Part shown: positions 9,184 through 19,870 of the stretch, one piece after another | How positions within the stretch are numbered: position 1 is the stretch's first letter | Layout: each line of letters begins with the position of its first letter | From: Flavobacteriaceae bacterium | Lineage (GTDB): Bacteria > Bacteroidota > Bacteroidia > Flavobacteriales > Flavobacteriaceae | Direction of reading: 5' to 3' | NCBI GenBank assembly: GCA_028825365.1 | Contig: JAPKAF010000003.1 | Location: 1 to 60,687, forward strand | DNA length: 60,687 nucleotides | The notes under the pieces: model-generated | What the model saw: the letters and a program-made list of their open reading frames with translations, nothing else | Database searches by the model: none | What the model was told of the DNA's origin: nothing | Translations under genes and position numbers: made by a program

Positions 9184-9969
9184 ATGAAACAAACTCTACT
9201 TACATTACTTATATCAACAATATTTCTGTCTTGTGGCGAGTATCAAAAGGTGCTTAATGGAGATGACATCGCTTCAAAATTTACTTTAGGGACATCTTTT
9301 TATGATGATGGAAATTTCTCAAAAGCGAACAGACTTTTTGAACAAATCGTTCCTAAATACAGAGGAAAGCCCCAAGCCCAAAAATTAATGTACATGCACG
9401 CTATGTGTTTTTATGAAACAAAAGATTTCTATGCTTCAAACTATAGAATGGAAAAATTTGTAAATACTTACCCTAATAGCGAGAAAAATGAAGAGATAGC
9501 TTTTCTAGCTGCTAAGAGTTATTATTTTATGTCACCTCCTTTTTCAAAGGATCAAACTGACACTAAAATTGCAATTGATAAATTACAGTTATTTATAAAT
9601 ACATTCCCTGATTCTGAATATATAGCAGATGCTAACTCACTTATATTTGAACTGGATTATAAACTTGAGTATAAGGTTTATAATACTGCATTACAATACA
9701 ACACCCTTAATGACCATGAAGCTGCTATAAAATCATTCAATAACTTTGTGGTGGAATTTCCAGGATCTTCTCTTAGAGAGAAAGTATTGTATTATAAATT
9801 TGACTCAGCATACAAGTTAGCTGTCAATAGTGTCAATTACAAGATGCAAGACAGAGTAGACGATGCGATTACATATTATAATTCTTTCTTAAAGTATTAC
9901 AATGAATCTGAGTTTATCGAAGATTTAGAATTAAAATTTGAGGAATTGAATAAATTAAAAACAACTTAG
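9184..9969 (+). CDS. bamD: Outer membrane protein assembly lipoprotein BamD
   Basis: Lipobox IFLSCGEYQKVLNGDD; TPR-like repeats; typical flavobacterial BamD; start at 9184 preferred to TTG 9172. Confidence 0.92.
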   Translation: MKQTLLTLLISTIFLSCGEYQKVLNGDDIASKFTLGTSFYDDGNFSKANRLFEQIVPKYRGKPQAQKLMYMHAMCFYETKDFYASNYRMEKFVNTYPNSEKNEEIAFLAAKSYYFMSPPFSKDQTDTKIAIDKLQLFINTFPDSEYIADANSLIFELDYKLEYKVYNTALQYNTLNDHEAAIKSFNNFVVEFPGSSLREKVLYYKFDSAYKLAVNSVNYKMQDRVDDAITYYNSFLKYYNESEFIEDLELKFEELNKLKTT

Positions 9970-9982
9970 AAATTAAATAAAA

Positions 9983-10315
9983 ATGGATTTAAAGAAAGTA
10001 AAGGCACCAGTTAGTACAGAAACATACGATAGAAATATTATTGATAAATCAACCGATAATATCTATGAAGCAATTTCAATTATATCTAAGAGATCTGAAC
10101 AAATCAATTCTGATATACGTACAGAATTAATTGATAAATTAGAAGAGTTTGCTACATACAACGATAGTTTAGAAGAGATTTTTGAAAATAAAGAGCAAAT
10201 TGAAGTTTCTAAGTTTTACGAAAAGTTACCTAAGCCTCATGCGTTAGCTGTTCAAGAATGGCTTGATGAAAAAATATATCACAGAAATAGCTCTGAAGAA
10301 TCACTAGAAAAGTAA
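9983..10315 (+). CDS. rpoZ: DNA-directed RNA polymerase omega subunit, Bacteroidota type
   Basis: MDLKKVKAPVSTETYDRNIIDKSTDNIYEAISIISKRSEQI; located between bamD and coaBC. Confidence 0.88.
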   Translation: MDLKKVKAPVSTETYDRNIIDKSTDNIYEAISIISKRSEQINSDIRTELIDKLEEFATYNDSLEEIFENKEQIEVSKFYEKLPKPHALAVQEWLDEKIYHRNSSEESLEK

Positions 10316-10319
10316 TCTA

Positions 10320-11528
10320 ATGTCAGTTTTAAGCGGAAAAAAAATATTACTAGGTGTAACTGGTGGTATCGCTGCTTATAAAACTGCTAATTTAGTTAGG
10401 TTATTAATAAAGTTAGGTTGTCATGTTAAAGTTGTTATGACACCCTCTGCTAAAGACTTTGTTACACCATTAACATTATCCACACTTTCAAAGAATCCTG
10501 TTTTATCTACATTTACCACAGATGAGGATGATGAGATGTGGAACAATCACGTTGAATTAGGTCTATGGGCAGACTTATTTATAATTTGTCCTGCTACGGC
10601 CAACACTTTATCTAAAATGTCCAGTGGAAATTGTGACAATCTATTAATAGCTACATATTTATCTGCTAAATGTAAAGTTTATTTTGCTCCAGCTATGGAT
10701 CTAGATATGTATAAACATGAATCAACTAAATTATCAATTGAAAAACTTATTTCTTTTGGTAATATGTTAATTCCGCCAGAGTCTGGTGAATTAGCAAGTG
10801 GGTTAGTTGGAAAGGGTAGAATGGCAGAACCTGAAAATATTGTTACTTTTATTGAAAAAGATTTATCTAGTAATTTGCCTCTAAGCGGAAAGACTTTTTT
10901 AATTACTGCTGGTCCAACATTTGAATCAATAGACCCTGTCAGGTTTATAGGTAATCATTCCAGTGGAAAAATGGGTTTTGAGTTAGCAGAGACAGCTTCT
11001 AATTTAGGAGCTAATGTTATATTAATTAGTGGTCCAACTAACGAAAAGTTGAAATCTAAGTCTATTCAGCTAAAACTAATAACTTCATCTGATCAAATGT
11101 TTGAAGAGGTTGTAAATAAATATCGTTCAGCAGATGTGGTTATAATGTCAGCTGCGGTAGCAGATTTTAAACCTAAATCTATTTCCAATAAAAAACTAAA
11201 AAAATCTAATCAGAACTTATCTATTGAAGTTGAGAAAACCAAAGATATTTTATCTCACCTTGGTAAGACAAAAACTAATCAACTTTTAATAGGTTTTGCC
11301 CTGGAAACAGATAATGAAATTGAGAATGCTAAAAGTAAATTAATTAATAAAAATTTAGATTTAATAATCTTAAATTCTCTAAATGATAAAGGAGCAGGTT
11401 TTGGTTTTGATACTAATAAAGTTTCTATTATATCAAAAGAAAATAAAATTATTAATTTTCCGTTAAAACATAAGAAAGATGTCTCTTTAGATATTATTAA
11501 TAATATAATTGAATTAATAAATGAATAA
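10320..11528 (+). CDS. coaBC: Bifunctional phosphopantothenoylcysteine decarboxylase / phosphopantothenate-cysteine ligase
   Basis: GKKILLGVTGGIAAYKT; ITAGPTFESIDPVRFIGNHSSGKMG. Confidence 0.97.
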   Translation: MSVLSGKKILLGVTGGIAAYKTANLVRLLIKLGCHVKVVMTPSAKDFVTPLTLSTLSKNPVLSTFTTDEDDEMWNNHVELGLWADLFIICPATANTLSKMSSGNCDNLLIATYLSAKCKVYFAPAMDLDMYKHESTKLSIEKLISFGNMLIPPESGELASGLVGKGRMAEPENIVTFIEKDLSSNLPLSGKTFLITAGPTFESIDPVRFIGNHSSGKMGFELAETASNLGANVILISGPTNEKLKSKSIQLKLITSSDQMFEEVVNKYRSADVVIMSAAVADFKPKSISNKKLKKSNQNLSIEVEKTKDILSHLGKTKTNQLLIGFALETDNEIENAKSKLINKNLDLIILNSLNDKGAGFGFDTNKVSIISKENKIINFPLKHKKDVSLDIINNIIELINE

Positions 11529-12408
11529 AATATTTCTATATTTTTTTTTAATTTCTTTTACACATACATTTTCACAAGAACTAAATTGTAGTGTTATTGT
11601 TAATGCCACAAAGACAGGCGATGAGAATTTGCAAATTTTTAAAACTTTAGAAAATCAAATCTCAGAATTTATAAATAACTCGAATTGGAGTAATATTTCT
11701 TTTTCAAATAAGCAAAGAATAAATTGTTCAATGATTGTTAATATTAATTCTTATGATAATGATGTTTTTAGTGGGACTCTACAAGTACAGTCATCTAGAC
11801 CGATTTTTAATTCCTCTTATGAATCACCAATTTATAATTACATAGATAAAGATTTTTCATTCAGATATCAAGAATTCCAAAATTTCGTTTTTAATCCAAA
11901 TCAGTTTGAATCAAATCTAATTTCTGTTTTGTCATATCACGTCTATATTATTTTAGGCATGGATTCTGACTCCTTTGAATTAAACTCTGGCAAAAAATAT
12001 TACGAGCAAGCTAGGAATATTTTAGATTATTCTAATGGAACTAATTACCTTGGTTGGAATGCTAAAGATGGCCGTCAGACTCGCTATTATTTAATTGATA
12101 ATATACTATCCCCAACGTATAAAGAGTTTAGTTCTGCATTGTATGACTATCATCTTAATGGTTTAGATAATATGTTTGAAGATGTTAAAAAATCAAAAAT
12201 AAATATTAGCAAATCTATTATATCTTTTGAAAGAATGAATAGTCGTAGGCCTAATTCATATATCTTGAAAGTATTTTTTGACGCGAAGTCTGATGAAATT
12301 CAAGATATTTTTAGTGCTGGGCCTAGTGTAGAAATAACTAATTTAATTTCAATGTTGTCAAAAGTAGCTCCTATGCATTCAAGCAAATGGAGAAAAATAA
12401 AATTTTAA
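11521..12408 (+). CDS. porD: DUF4835 / PorD-family protein (type IX secretion-associated)
   Basis: Signal peptide then QELNCSVIVNATKTGDENLQIFKTLENQISEFINNSNW; between coaBC and recN. Confidence 0.82.
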   Translation: MNKIFLYFFLISFTHTFSQELNCSVIVNATKTGDENLQIFKTLENQISEFINNSNWSNISFSNKQRINCSMIVNINSYDNDVFSGTLQVQSSRPIFNSSYESPIYNYIDKDFSFRYQEFQNFVFNPNQFESNLISVLSYHVYIILGMDSDSFELNSGKKYYEQARNILDYSNGTNYLGWNAKDGRQTRYYLIDNILSPTYKEFSSALYDYHLNGLDNMFEDVKKSKINISKSIISFERMNSRRPNSYILKVFFDAKSDEIQDIFSAGPSVEITNLISMLSKVAPMHSSKWRKIKF

Positions 12409-12427
12409 ATTATAATCTTTAAATACA

Positions 12428-14080
12428 GTGTTAAAAAACCTATCCATAAAAAACTACGCGCTTATTGATGATTTGAATGTAGATTTCAACAATGGATTAA
12501 CTATAATTACAGGTGAAACTGGGGCTGGAAAATCAATTTTAATAAATGCATTATCCCTTCTTTTAGGAAAAAGATCAGATAGCTCATCGATTAACAACTT
12601 GAATAAAAAGTGTATTGTTGAGGCAACTTTTGATCTTTCTAATTATAATTTGAAGAATATTTTTACAGATAATAATCTTGATTATGATACCGATACTATA
12701 ATTAGAAGAGAAATATTACCTTCAGGAAAATCACGCGCTTTTGTTAATGACTCTCCAGTAGTATTGAATCAACTATCATCTATTAGCCAATATATTATAG
12801 ATATTCACTCTCAGCACCAAAATTTAGATTTAGTAAATATTGATTTTCAATTTGATGTAATTGACTCTGTTTCTAATAATAATAAATTATTAAAAGAATA
12901 TAAAGTTAAATTCCTAAAATATAAAAATTATAAATCCGAACTAAAATTAATTAAAGACTCTAAACTAGAGCTTTCAAAAGCTTTTGATTATAATAACCAT
13001 CTTTTAGATGAAATTAACAATTTAAATATTTCTGATATTAATCTAGATGATCTAGAAAACTCTTATAAAGAGTTGTCTAATTTTGAAGATATTAAGAGTG
13101 ATTTAAATCTCAGTAGCTCTATTTTGAATGATAACGAGCATGGTATAATTTCGTTAATGAGTAAGTTGAATTTAAACCTCAAAGACTTGTCTTCCAAGTC
13201 CAATTCTTTCTTAAGTCTATATAATAGATTAAATTCAATCTATATTGATTTAGATGATATCTCTAAAGATATCCAAGCTTCAAATGATAGGTTAACTAAC
13301 AGTCCTGTAGAATTATCCGAAATAAGTGATTTGTTATCAAAAATAAACAATGTTTTAAGAAAACACTCTGTTGATAATTTGAATGATCTAATTATTATCC
13401 AGTCTGATTTAGCTACCAAGGTTTCTAAGTCAAATAATATTGATGATGAAATTCAATCGCTTAATTCCTTTATTAAGACCATGGAGAGTGAATTATTAGT
13501 TTTATCTAAACAGTTAAATAGTAATAGGGTTAATGTAATTCCGAACTTAGTTAAAAACCTCAAGGAAATCTTAGGTGATTTAGGCATGAAGAGTGCTCAG
13601 TTTTTAATTGAAATTAGCCCAGTTGAGGATTTTCTTTTTAATGGAATGGATAAATTAGAATTTAAGTTTAGTGCTAATAAAGGATCAGACTTTAAATTAT
13701 TGAAACATTCTGCTTCAGGAGGTGAAATTTCTAGGATTATGTTAGCTATCAAATCTATTATTGCCAACTATAAAAAATTACCGACATTAATGTTTGATGA
13801 GATTGATACTGGAGTTTCTGGGGAAGTATCTAATAAAATTGGAGATATTATGCAAGAAATGAGTTCTAGGATGCAAATATTCACAATTACGCATTTGCCT
13901 CAAATTGCAGCGAAAGGGGAGTCTCACTTTAAAGTATATAAAACAGAAATGGATGACTCTACTACAACTAACTTAATAAAATTAAATAATCAAGACAGAA
14001 TTGTGGAAATTGCAAAAATGCTAGAAGGAGATAACATTTCTAACTCTGCTGTTGCTCATGCTAAGCAATTACTCAATTAA
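12428..14080 (+). CDS. recN: DNA repair protein RecN (GTG start)
   Basis: LKNLSIKNYALIDDLNVDFNNGLTIITGETGAGKSIL; SGGEISRIMLAIKSI; FDEIDTGVSGEV. Confidence 0.97.
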   Translation: MLKNLSIKNYALIDDLNVDFNNGLTIITGETGAGKSILINALSLLLGKRSDSSSINNLNKKCIVEATFDLSNYNLKNIFTDNNLDYDTDTIIRREILPSGKSRAFVNDSPVVLNQLSSISQYIIDIHSQHQNLDLVNIDFQFDVIDSVSNNNKLLKEYKVKFLKYKNYKSELKLIKDSKLELSKAFDYNNHLLDEINNLNISDINLDDLENSYKELSNFEDIKSDLNLSSSILNDNEHGIISLMSKLNLNLKDLSSKSNSFLSLYNRLNSIYIDLDDISKDIQASNDRLTNSPVELSEISDLLSKINNVLRKHSVDNLNDLIIIQSDLATKVSKSNNIDDEIQSLNSFIKTMESELLVLSKQLNSNRVNVIPNLVKNLKEILGDLGMKSAQFLIEISPVEDFLFNGMDKLEFKFSANKGSDFKLLKHSASGGEISRIMLAIKSIIANYKKLPTLMFDEIDTGVSGEVSNKIGDIMQEMSSRMQIFTITHLPQIAAKGESHFKVYKTEMDDSTTTNLIKLNNQDRIVEIAKMLEGDNISNSAVAHAKQLLN

Positions 14081-14107
14081 TCTTATATTTGTTAAAAATC
14101 TTATAAT

Positions 14108-14920
14108 ATGTCATATAATCTTTTAAAAGGAAAAAGAGGTATAATATTCGGAGCTTTAGATCATAATTCTATTGCTTGGAAAACTGCTGAAAGAGTTCAT
14201 GAAGAAGGAGGTACCTTTGTTTTATCTAATGCGCCAGTCGCTATGAGAATGGGTGAAATTGATAAGTTAGCAGAGAAAACGGGTTCTACTGTTATTGGAG
14301 CTGACGCAACTTCTATTGAAGACTTAGAGCACTTAATTTCTGAATCAATGAAAATATTAGGTGGTAAATTAGATTTTGTCTTACACTCTATAGGAATGTC
14401 TATTAATGTAAGAAAAGGTAGACATTATACAGATCAAAAATATGATTGGACTCAAAAAGGTACAGATGTATCAGCAATGTCATTTCATAAAGTTATGCAA
14501 ACATTATATAAAGCAGACGCAATGAACGAGTGGGGTAGTATCGTAGCTCTAACTTACATGGCTGCTCAAAGAGTATTCCCTGATTATAATGATATGGCAG
14601 ATAATAAAGCATTTTTGGAAAGTATAGCTCGTAGTTTTGGATATTTCTTTGGTAAAGACAAAAATGTAAGGGTTAACACTATTTCTCAATCTCCAACTCC
14701 TACTACAGCTGGAAGTGGAGTCAAAGGTTTTGATGGTTTTATTAATTATGCCGAAAAAATGTCTCCATTAGGAAATGCTACTGCTTTAGATTGTGCTAAT
14801 TACACAGTTACATTATTTAGCGACCTAACAAAGAGAGTTACACTTCAAAACTTATATAATGATGGAGGTTTTAGTAATATGGGTGTTAGTGATTCTATAA
14901 TGGATTCTATCACAAAATAA
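14108..14920 (+). CDS. fabI: Enoyl-[acyl-carrier-protein] reductase (NADH)
   Basis: GKRGIIFGALDHNSIAWKTAERVHEEGG; YNDMADNKAFLESIARSFGYFFG; ISQSPTPTTAGSG. Confidence 0.96.
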   Translation: MSYNLLKGKRGIIFGALDHNSIAWKTAERVHEEGGTFVLSNAPVAMRMGEIDKLAEKTGSTVIGADATSIEDLEHLISESMKILGGKLDFVLHSIGMSINVRKGRHYTDQKYDWTQKGTDVSAMSFHKVMQTLYKADAMNEWGSIVALTYMAAQRVFPDYNDMADNKAFLESIARSFGYFFGKDKNVRVNTISQSPTPTTAGSGVKGFDGFINYAEKMSPLGNATALDCANYTVTLFSDLTKRVTLQNLYNDGGFSNMGVSDSIMDSITK

Positions 14921-14958
14921 TATACTCAATTACTGCTTTGTTTAACTAAATTTGTTAA

Positions 14959-15972
14959 ATGGTATCTATTAATATTTCATTTATAATTCCTGTTTACAAT
15001 AGGCCTGAAGAAATTGAGGAGCTTCTAAATAGTTTTGTAAATTTAGAAGGTTTTTTTGATTTTGAAATTGTTATTATTGAAGATGGTTCCAGCAATTGTT
15101 CAGACAAAATTGTATCAATATTTTCAGAAAAATTAAATATATCTTATTATAAAAAAAACAATACTGGTCCTGGTGATTCTAGGAACTATGGTATGAAAAA
15201 AGCACAAGGTAATTACTTTATAATATTAGATTCAGATTGTATATTACCTAGCAATTACTTGATTAATTTCTTCCAAAATATAAATAACGAGTATGTTGAT
15301 TGTTTTGGAGGAGTAGATGACTCGCATTTTTCTTTTACAAATTTTCAAAAAGCTGTGAATTTTACAATGACATCTTTTTTAACCACTGGAGGTATAAGAG
15401 GTGGTAATATAAATTCTAAGAATTTTCAAGCTAGAAGTTTTAATATGGGAATTTCTCAAAAAGCGTTTGATTTAACTGGCGGTTTTGGAAATATTCACCC
15501 TGGTGAAGACCCAGATTTATCTCTAAGAATATCTGATCTTGAATTAAGTTCTAGTTTGTATAATAACGTGAAAGTGTTTCATAAAAGAAGAGTTAATATT
15601 CATGCTTTTTTTAACCAAGTTTATAAGTTTGGAATGGTTAGGCCAATTATAAATACTTGGCATCCAGATTCTAATAAGATTATTTTTTGGTTGCCTAGTT
15701 TTGCGCTTTTTTATTTGATTTTAAGTTTTGCCTTAATTCCATTTAATTTTTTTATCCCCCTATTGATAGTTTTTCTTTATGGAGCTTTAATATTTATTAA
15801 CTCATTAATTACAAATAGGAGCGTATTAGTAGCTTTTTATTCAATATTTACTACTCTGATTCAATTTGTTGGTTATGGATTTGGTTTTCTAAAATCAAAT
15901 TTTATTTTATTATATTCAAATAGAAATATCGAAGATAAATTTCCTAATTATTTTTTTAAAAACAATAATTAA
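14959..15972 (+). CDS. Family 2 glycosyltransferase with C-terminal TM segments
   Basis: SFIIPVYNRPEEIEELLNSF; GDSRNYGMKKAQGNYFIILDSDC; hydrophobic C-terminus. Confidence 0.9.
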   Translation: MVSINISFIIPVYNRPEEIEELLNSFVNLEGFFDFEIVIIEDGSSNCSDKIVSIFSEKLNISYYKKNNTGPGDSRNYGMKKAQGNYFIILDSDCILPSNYLINFFQNINNEYVDCFGGVDDSHFSFTNFQKAVNFTMTSFLTTGGIRGGNINSKNFQARSFNMGISQKAFDLTGGFGNIHPGEDPDLSLRISDLELSSSLYNNVKVFHKRRVNIHAFFNQVYKFGMVRPIINTWHPDSNKIIFWLPSFALFYLILSFALIPFNFFIPLLIVFLYGALIFINSLITNRSVLVAFYSIFTTLIQFVGYGFGFLKSNFILLYSNRNIEDKFPNYFFKNNN

Positions 15973-16916
15973 TGATAATTAAAAAATCATATAAGATTAA
16001 TTATAAAACATTAAATAATTTTATCATTTTTTTGGTAATTTCTTTTCTCTTTTCTACTATAGTCAAATTGACTAAGGTTTACACAAAAACCGTTACTTAT
16101 AAAATTAACTTAACTGAAATTGCAGATGATAAAATAGTTACTAACCAATCTGCTGATAGTATTAGTTTAACCGTTTCATCATTTGGTTTTGATTTTATTA
16201 AGCATTATTTATCGAATCAATCAATCAATATTCCTTCAAGAAATAGTATTGATAATTCAAAATCTTTTATACTAACCAACTCTAATACGTATACTAACAT
16301 TGTTGATTTAATAAAACCTGAATTCAATTTAATCTCAATTAATTTTGATAGTCTTTTTTTTAACTATGACAGGTTAAAATCAAAAAAAATACCTATAGTT
16401 TTAAATTCTAATATTAGTTTTTCACAAGGTTATGATTTTTTTAAAAGTTATAAATTATCGAAGGATTCGGTTATTGTTGTTGGTCCAGAATTAATTTTAA
16501 ATTCAATTAATTCTATTAATACTTATGATTTAGAACTCACAGATTTAAAATTAAGTTTAACAGAGTCTGTTAAGCTTAATTTATTAGAAGCTAATAATTT
16601 AAAGTATTCTGATAAAACTGTTGATGTTTTCATCGATGTTGAAAAGTCTACCGAAGCTATTTTGAATATTCCTGTTTCTATTGTCAATATTCCAAAAGAT
16701 ATTAAGATTAATTATTACCCAAAAAACATAAAAGTCTCTTTTACTACTAGTTTAGAGAATTATCAAATTTATAGTTTTAAAGATTTTGAAATTACTTGTG
16801 ATTTTAATCAATTTCATGAAGGTGGAAAATTGAAACCTACAATAATAAAAAAACCTAATTTTATAAAAAATTTAAGTTTGACAAATGAGAATGTTCAATA
16901 CGTCATTTTAAAATGA
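15972..16916 (+). CDS. YbbR/CdaR-like membrane-anchored protein
   Basis: Single N-terminal TM, repeated YbbR-like beta domains; between GT2 and coaE. Confidence 0.7.
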   Translation: MIIKKSYKINYKTLNNFIIFLVISFLFSTIVKLTKVYTKTVTYKINLTEIADDKIVTNQSADSISLTVSSFGFDFIKHYLSNQSINIPSRNSIDNSKSFILTNSNTYTNIVDLIKPEFNLISINFDSLFFNYDRLKSKKIPIVLNSNISFSQGYDFFKSYKLSKDSVIVVGPELILNSINSINTYDLELTDLKLSLTESVKLNLLEANNLKYSDKTVDVFIDVEKSTEAILNIPVSIVNIPKDIKINYYPKNIKVSFTTSLENYQIYSFKDFEITCDFNQFHEGGKLKPTIIKKPNFIKNLSLTNENVQYVILK

Positions 16917-17491
16917 AAAAAATTGCAATAACTGGTGGTGTCGGAAGTGGTAAAACATATATTTCAAATATATTTTTCAAACTAGGTATACCCATTTTCA
17001 CATCTGATGAATGCGCAAAAAAAATTATTAATTCAAATATTCATGTAAAAAACAAGTTGATTAATCATTTTGGTAAAGACTGTTATATATCTAATAAACT
17101 TAACAAAAAATATGTTTCAGATTTAATATTTAATGATAAGTCTAAACTTCAATTAATAAATTCTATTGTACATCCTTTTGTTAAGAAAGACTATGAAAAT
17201 TGGTTAGATCATCAAGTAGCTCCTTATACTATATATGAATCTGCAATTATTTTTGAAAACAACACTGAAAATAATTTTGATAAAGTTATTGGAATTGTTT
17301 CTGATGTAAAGTTAAGACACTCTAGACTCTTATCTAGAGGTATGAACAGTTCATCAATTAAAAACATAATGAGTAATCAAGTTACAGATGTTTTGATTGT
17401 GAATTTTTCCGATTTTATAATTTATAATAATTTAAATGCAGATTTGATCAATGATGTTAATAAGATTCATTTGGAAATCTTAAATCATTAA
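16913..17491 (+). CDS. coaE: Dephospho-CoA kinase
   Basis: IAITGGVGSGKTYISNIFFKLGIPIFTSDECAKKI. Confidence 0.95.
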   Translation: MKKIAITGGVGSGKTYISNIFFKLGIPIFTSDECAKKIINSNIHVKNKLINHFGKDCYISNKLNKKYVSDLIFNDKSKLQLINSIVHPFVKKDYENWLDHQVAPYTIYESAIIFENNTENNFDKVIGIVSDVKLRHSRLLSRGMNSSSIKNIMSNQVTDVLIVNFSDFIIYNNLNADLINDVNKIHLEILNH

Positions 17492-17551
17492 TTTTTGTTA
17501 ACTTATGGTTAAATCTATGTCTCATTATATTATTAATATTAATTTAGTTGT

Positions 17552-19162
17552 ATGAATAAAAAGTTCTTTATACTGATATTAATCTTAATGAGTCTATCTC
17601 TTTTGGGAATAATTTCTGTACAGAGTTATTTTATTAAGAGTAATATTGATAAAAGCATGGAACAATTTGCTTTAAATATCAATAACATTTTACTTGAAGT
17701 TTCCAAGGATATACAAAAAAGAGAATATTCTGAGTATGTGTACAAGTTTAATGAGCTTATAAATAGTGGAGTTAATATCGATACTACTGCAATAAATAAT
17801 TTATACTTTATAAGTGAAAATAATGGTTCAAATGAAACTATTATTTATCGAAATGGTATAATAGAAGAAAGTTTAAAATTACCTTCTTTTTTAGATATCA
17901 ATATTGATAGTATTAATATTACACGAATTTCAAATGAAAGAGAGCAAAAAATATTTAGCCTTAGCTCTAATAATACAGATACTAGACAATTTACCCCTGA
18001 GCAATTACTGTTAAGAATAGGAGAAATTTCAAGGAGCAAAGAGATTTTATTTGAAACTGCATATAAAGATCTGGCTAAAAGAAATCCAATACATAGAAGA
18101 ATCTCTCAAGATGAGATTAATAGTCTTATCACTGATGCTTTATCAGAATATAATTTAAACTTGAATTTTGAATTTGGAATTTTTGATAAAGATTTATTAA
18201 CTAGAGTTCAGTCAGATAATTTTGATTTCAGCAGTTGGGATAGAAATCTAAGCTTCAGTACACCTATATTTACGGATAACAATAATTCGAGTGATTTTAG
18301 TATAAACTTATATTTCCCAAACCTTAAAAATCAATTTTCAGCCTCTGACTATTCCTATTTTGAAGGGATTATCTTATCTATAGTGTTTACTGTAATTATT
18401 ATTATAGTTTATATAAGCACAATTTCTCAACTATTAAAACAAAAAAAAATAGCACAAATTAAATCAGATTTTATAAATAATATGACTCATGAGTTTAAGA
18501 CTCCTATTGCAACTATTAACCTAGTACTAGATTCTATTAAAAACCCAAAAATTATAGATAATAAAGAACTAGTCATTAATTACCTGAATATGATAAAAGT
18601 TGAAAATAACAGACTTAATGAACAGGTAGAGAATGTATTAAGAATTTCTAAATTAGATAAAAATGAATTAAACATTAAGAGAATTGATCATGATTTACAC
18701 GAATTAATTCATAGTGCAGTGAGTCATTTAGATTTAATAATGAAAAACAAAAACGGGAAAATAGAATTAGAGTTAAATTCAAAGTTTACAAATATAAAGG
18801 CTAATCAGACTCATTTTACTAATGCTATAATTAATATTATTGATAATGCTATTAAGTATTCTGAAAACAACCCCGTAATTAAAATATCCACTAGAAATGT
18901 ACAAAAGATATTAAATGAGAAAGATATTATATTAACTATTTCAGATAATGGTATAGGGATGTCAAAAGACGTTCAGAGCAAAATTTTTGAAAAATTTTAT
19001 CGTGAACAGTCTGGTAATTTGCATAATGTCAAAGGTCATGGATTAGGATTGTCATATGTAAAAAAAATAATAAAATACCATAAAGGGGATATTTCCGTTA
19101 GTAGTTCACCAGGCAAAGGAAGTTCCTTTGAAATAAAATTACCAGTTTATAATAAAAAATAA
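17552..19162 (+). CDS. Sensor histidine kinase
   Basis: TM segments; HEFKTPIATINLVLDSI; HATPase DNAIKYS, DNGIGMS, GHGLGLSYVKKI. Confidence 0.95.
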   Translation: MNKKFFILILILMSLSLLGIISVQSYFIKSNIDKSMEQFALNINNILLEVSKDIQKREYSEYVYKFNELINSGVNIDTTAINNLYFISENNGSNETIIYRNGIIEESLKLPSFLDINIDSINITRISNEREQKIFSLSSNNTDTRQFTPEQLLLRIGEISRSKEILFETAYKDLAKRNPIHRRISQDEINSLITDALSEYNLNLNFEFGIFDKDLLTRVQSDNFDFSSWDRNLSFSTPIFTDNNNSSDFSINLYFPNLKNQFSASDYSYFEGIILSIVFTVIIIIVYISTISQLLKQKKIAQIKSDFINNMTHEFKTPIATINLVLDSIKNPKIIDNKELVINYLNMIKVENNRLNEQVENVLRISKLDKNELNIKRIDHDLHELIHSAVSHLDLIMKNKNGKIELELNSKFTNIKANQTHFTNAIINIIDNAIKYSENNPVIKISTRNVQKILNEKDIILTISDNGIGMSKDVQSKIFEKFYREQSGNLHNVKGHGLGLSYVKKIIKYHKGDISVSSSPGKGSSFEIKLPVYNKK

Positions 19163-19168
19163 CATAAT

Positions 19169-19870
19169 ATGAGTGATGTAAATAATAGAATTTTATTAGT
19201 TGAAGATGATCAAAATTTCGGAATCATTTTAAGAGATTACCTCATAATTAATAATTATGATGTAATACATGCTAAAAATGGTATGGAGGGTTTTGAGAAG
19301 TTCAAAAAGAATGATTTTGATTTATGTATTCTTGATGTTATGATGCCTTATAAAGATGGATTTACTCTAGCTAAAGAAATTAAAGAAAAAAATCCTGACG
19401 TTCCAATTATCTTTTTAACCGCTAAATCTCTAAAAGAGGATGTATTAAAGGGCTACAAAGTAGGTGCAGATGATTACCTAAAGAAACCTTTTGATAGTGA
19501 GGTTCTACTAATGAAAATTAATGCTATTATAAATAGAAATATAAGAACCTCAGTGGTGGAATCTTCTGAATTTGAATTTGAATTCGGAGATTTTCATTTA
19601 AACTCTAAGTTAAGACATCTTTCTTATTTAGATAATTCACCAGTTAAGTTATCTCCAAAAGAAAACCTTCTTTTAAAGATGTTGATTTTATATAAGAATG
19701 ATTTAATGCCAAGAGAGTTGGCTCTAACAAAAATTTGGAGAGATGATAATTACTTCACATCAAGAAGTATGGACGTTTATATTGCTAAACTCAGAAAGTA
19801 TTTAAAAAATGATGAATCAGTTGAAATTATAAATATTCATGGAGAAGGATTTAGACTAGTTGTTAATTAG
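19169..19870 (+). CDS. OmpR-family response regulator
   Basis: ILLVEDDQNFG; LCILDVMMPYKDG; KKPFD; C-terminal winged helix. Confidence 0.95.
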   Translation: MSDVNNRILLVEDDQNFGIILRDYLIINNYDVIHAKNGMEGFEKFKKNDFDLCILDVMMPYKDGFTLAKEIKEKNPDVPIIFLTAKSLKEDVLKGYKVGADDYLKKPFDSEVLLMKINAIINRNIRTSVVESSEFEFEFGDFHLNSKLRHLSYLDNSPVKLSPKENLLLKMLILYKNDLMPRELALTKIWRDDNYFTSRSMDVYIAKLRKYLKNDESVEIINIHGEGFRLVVN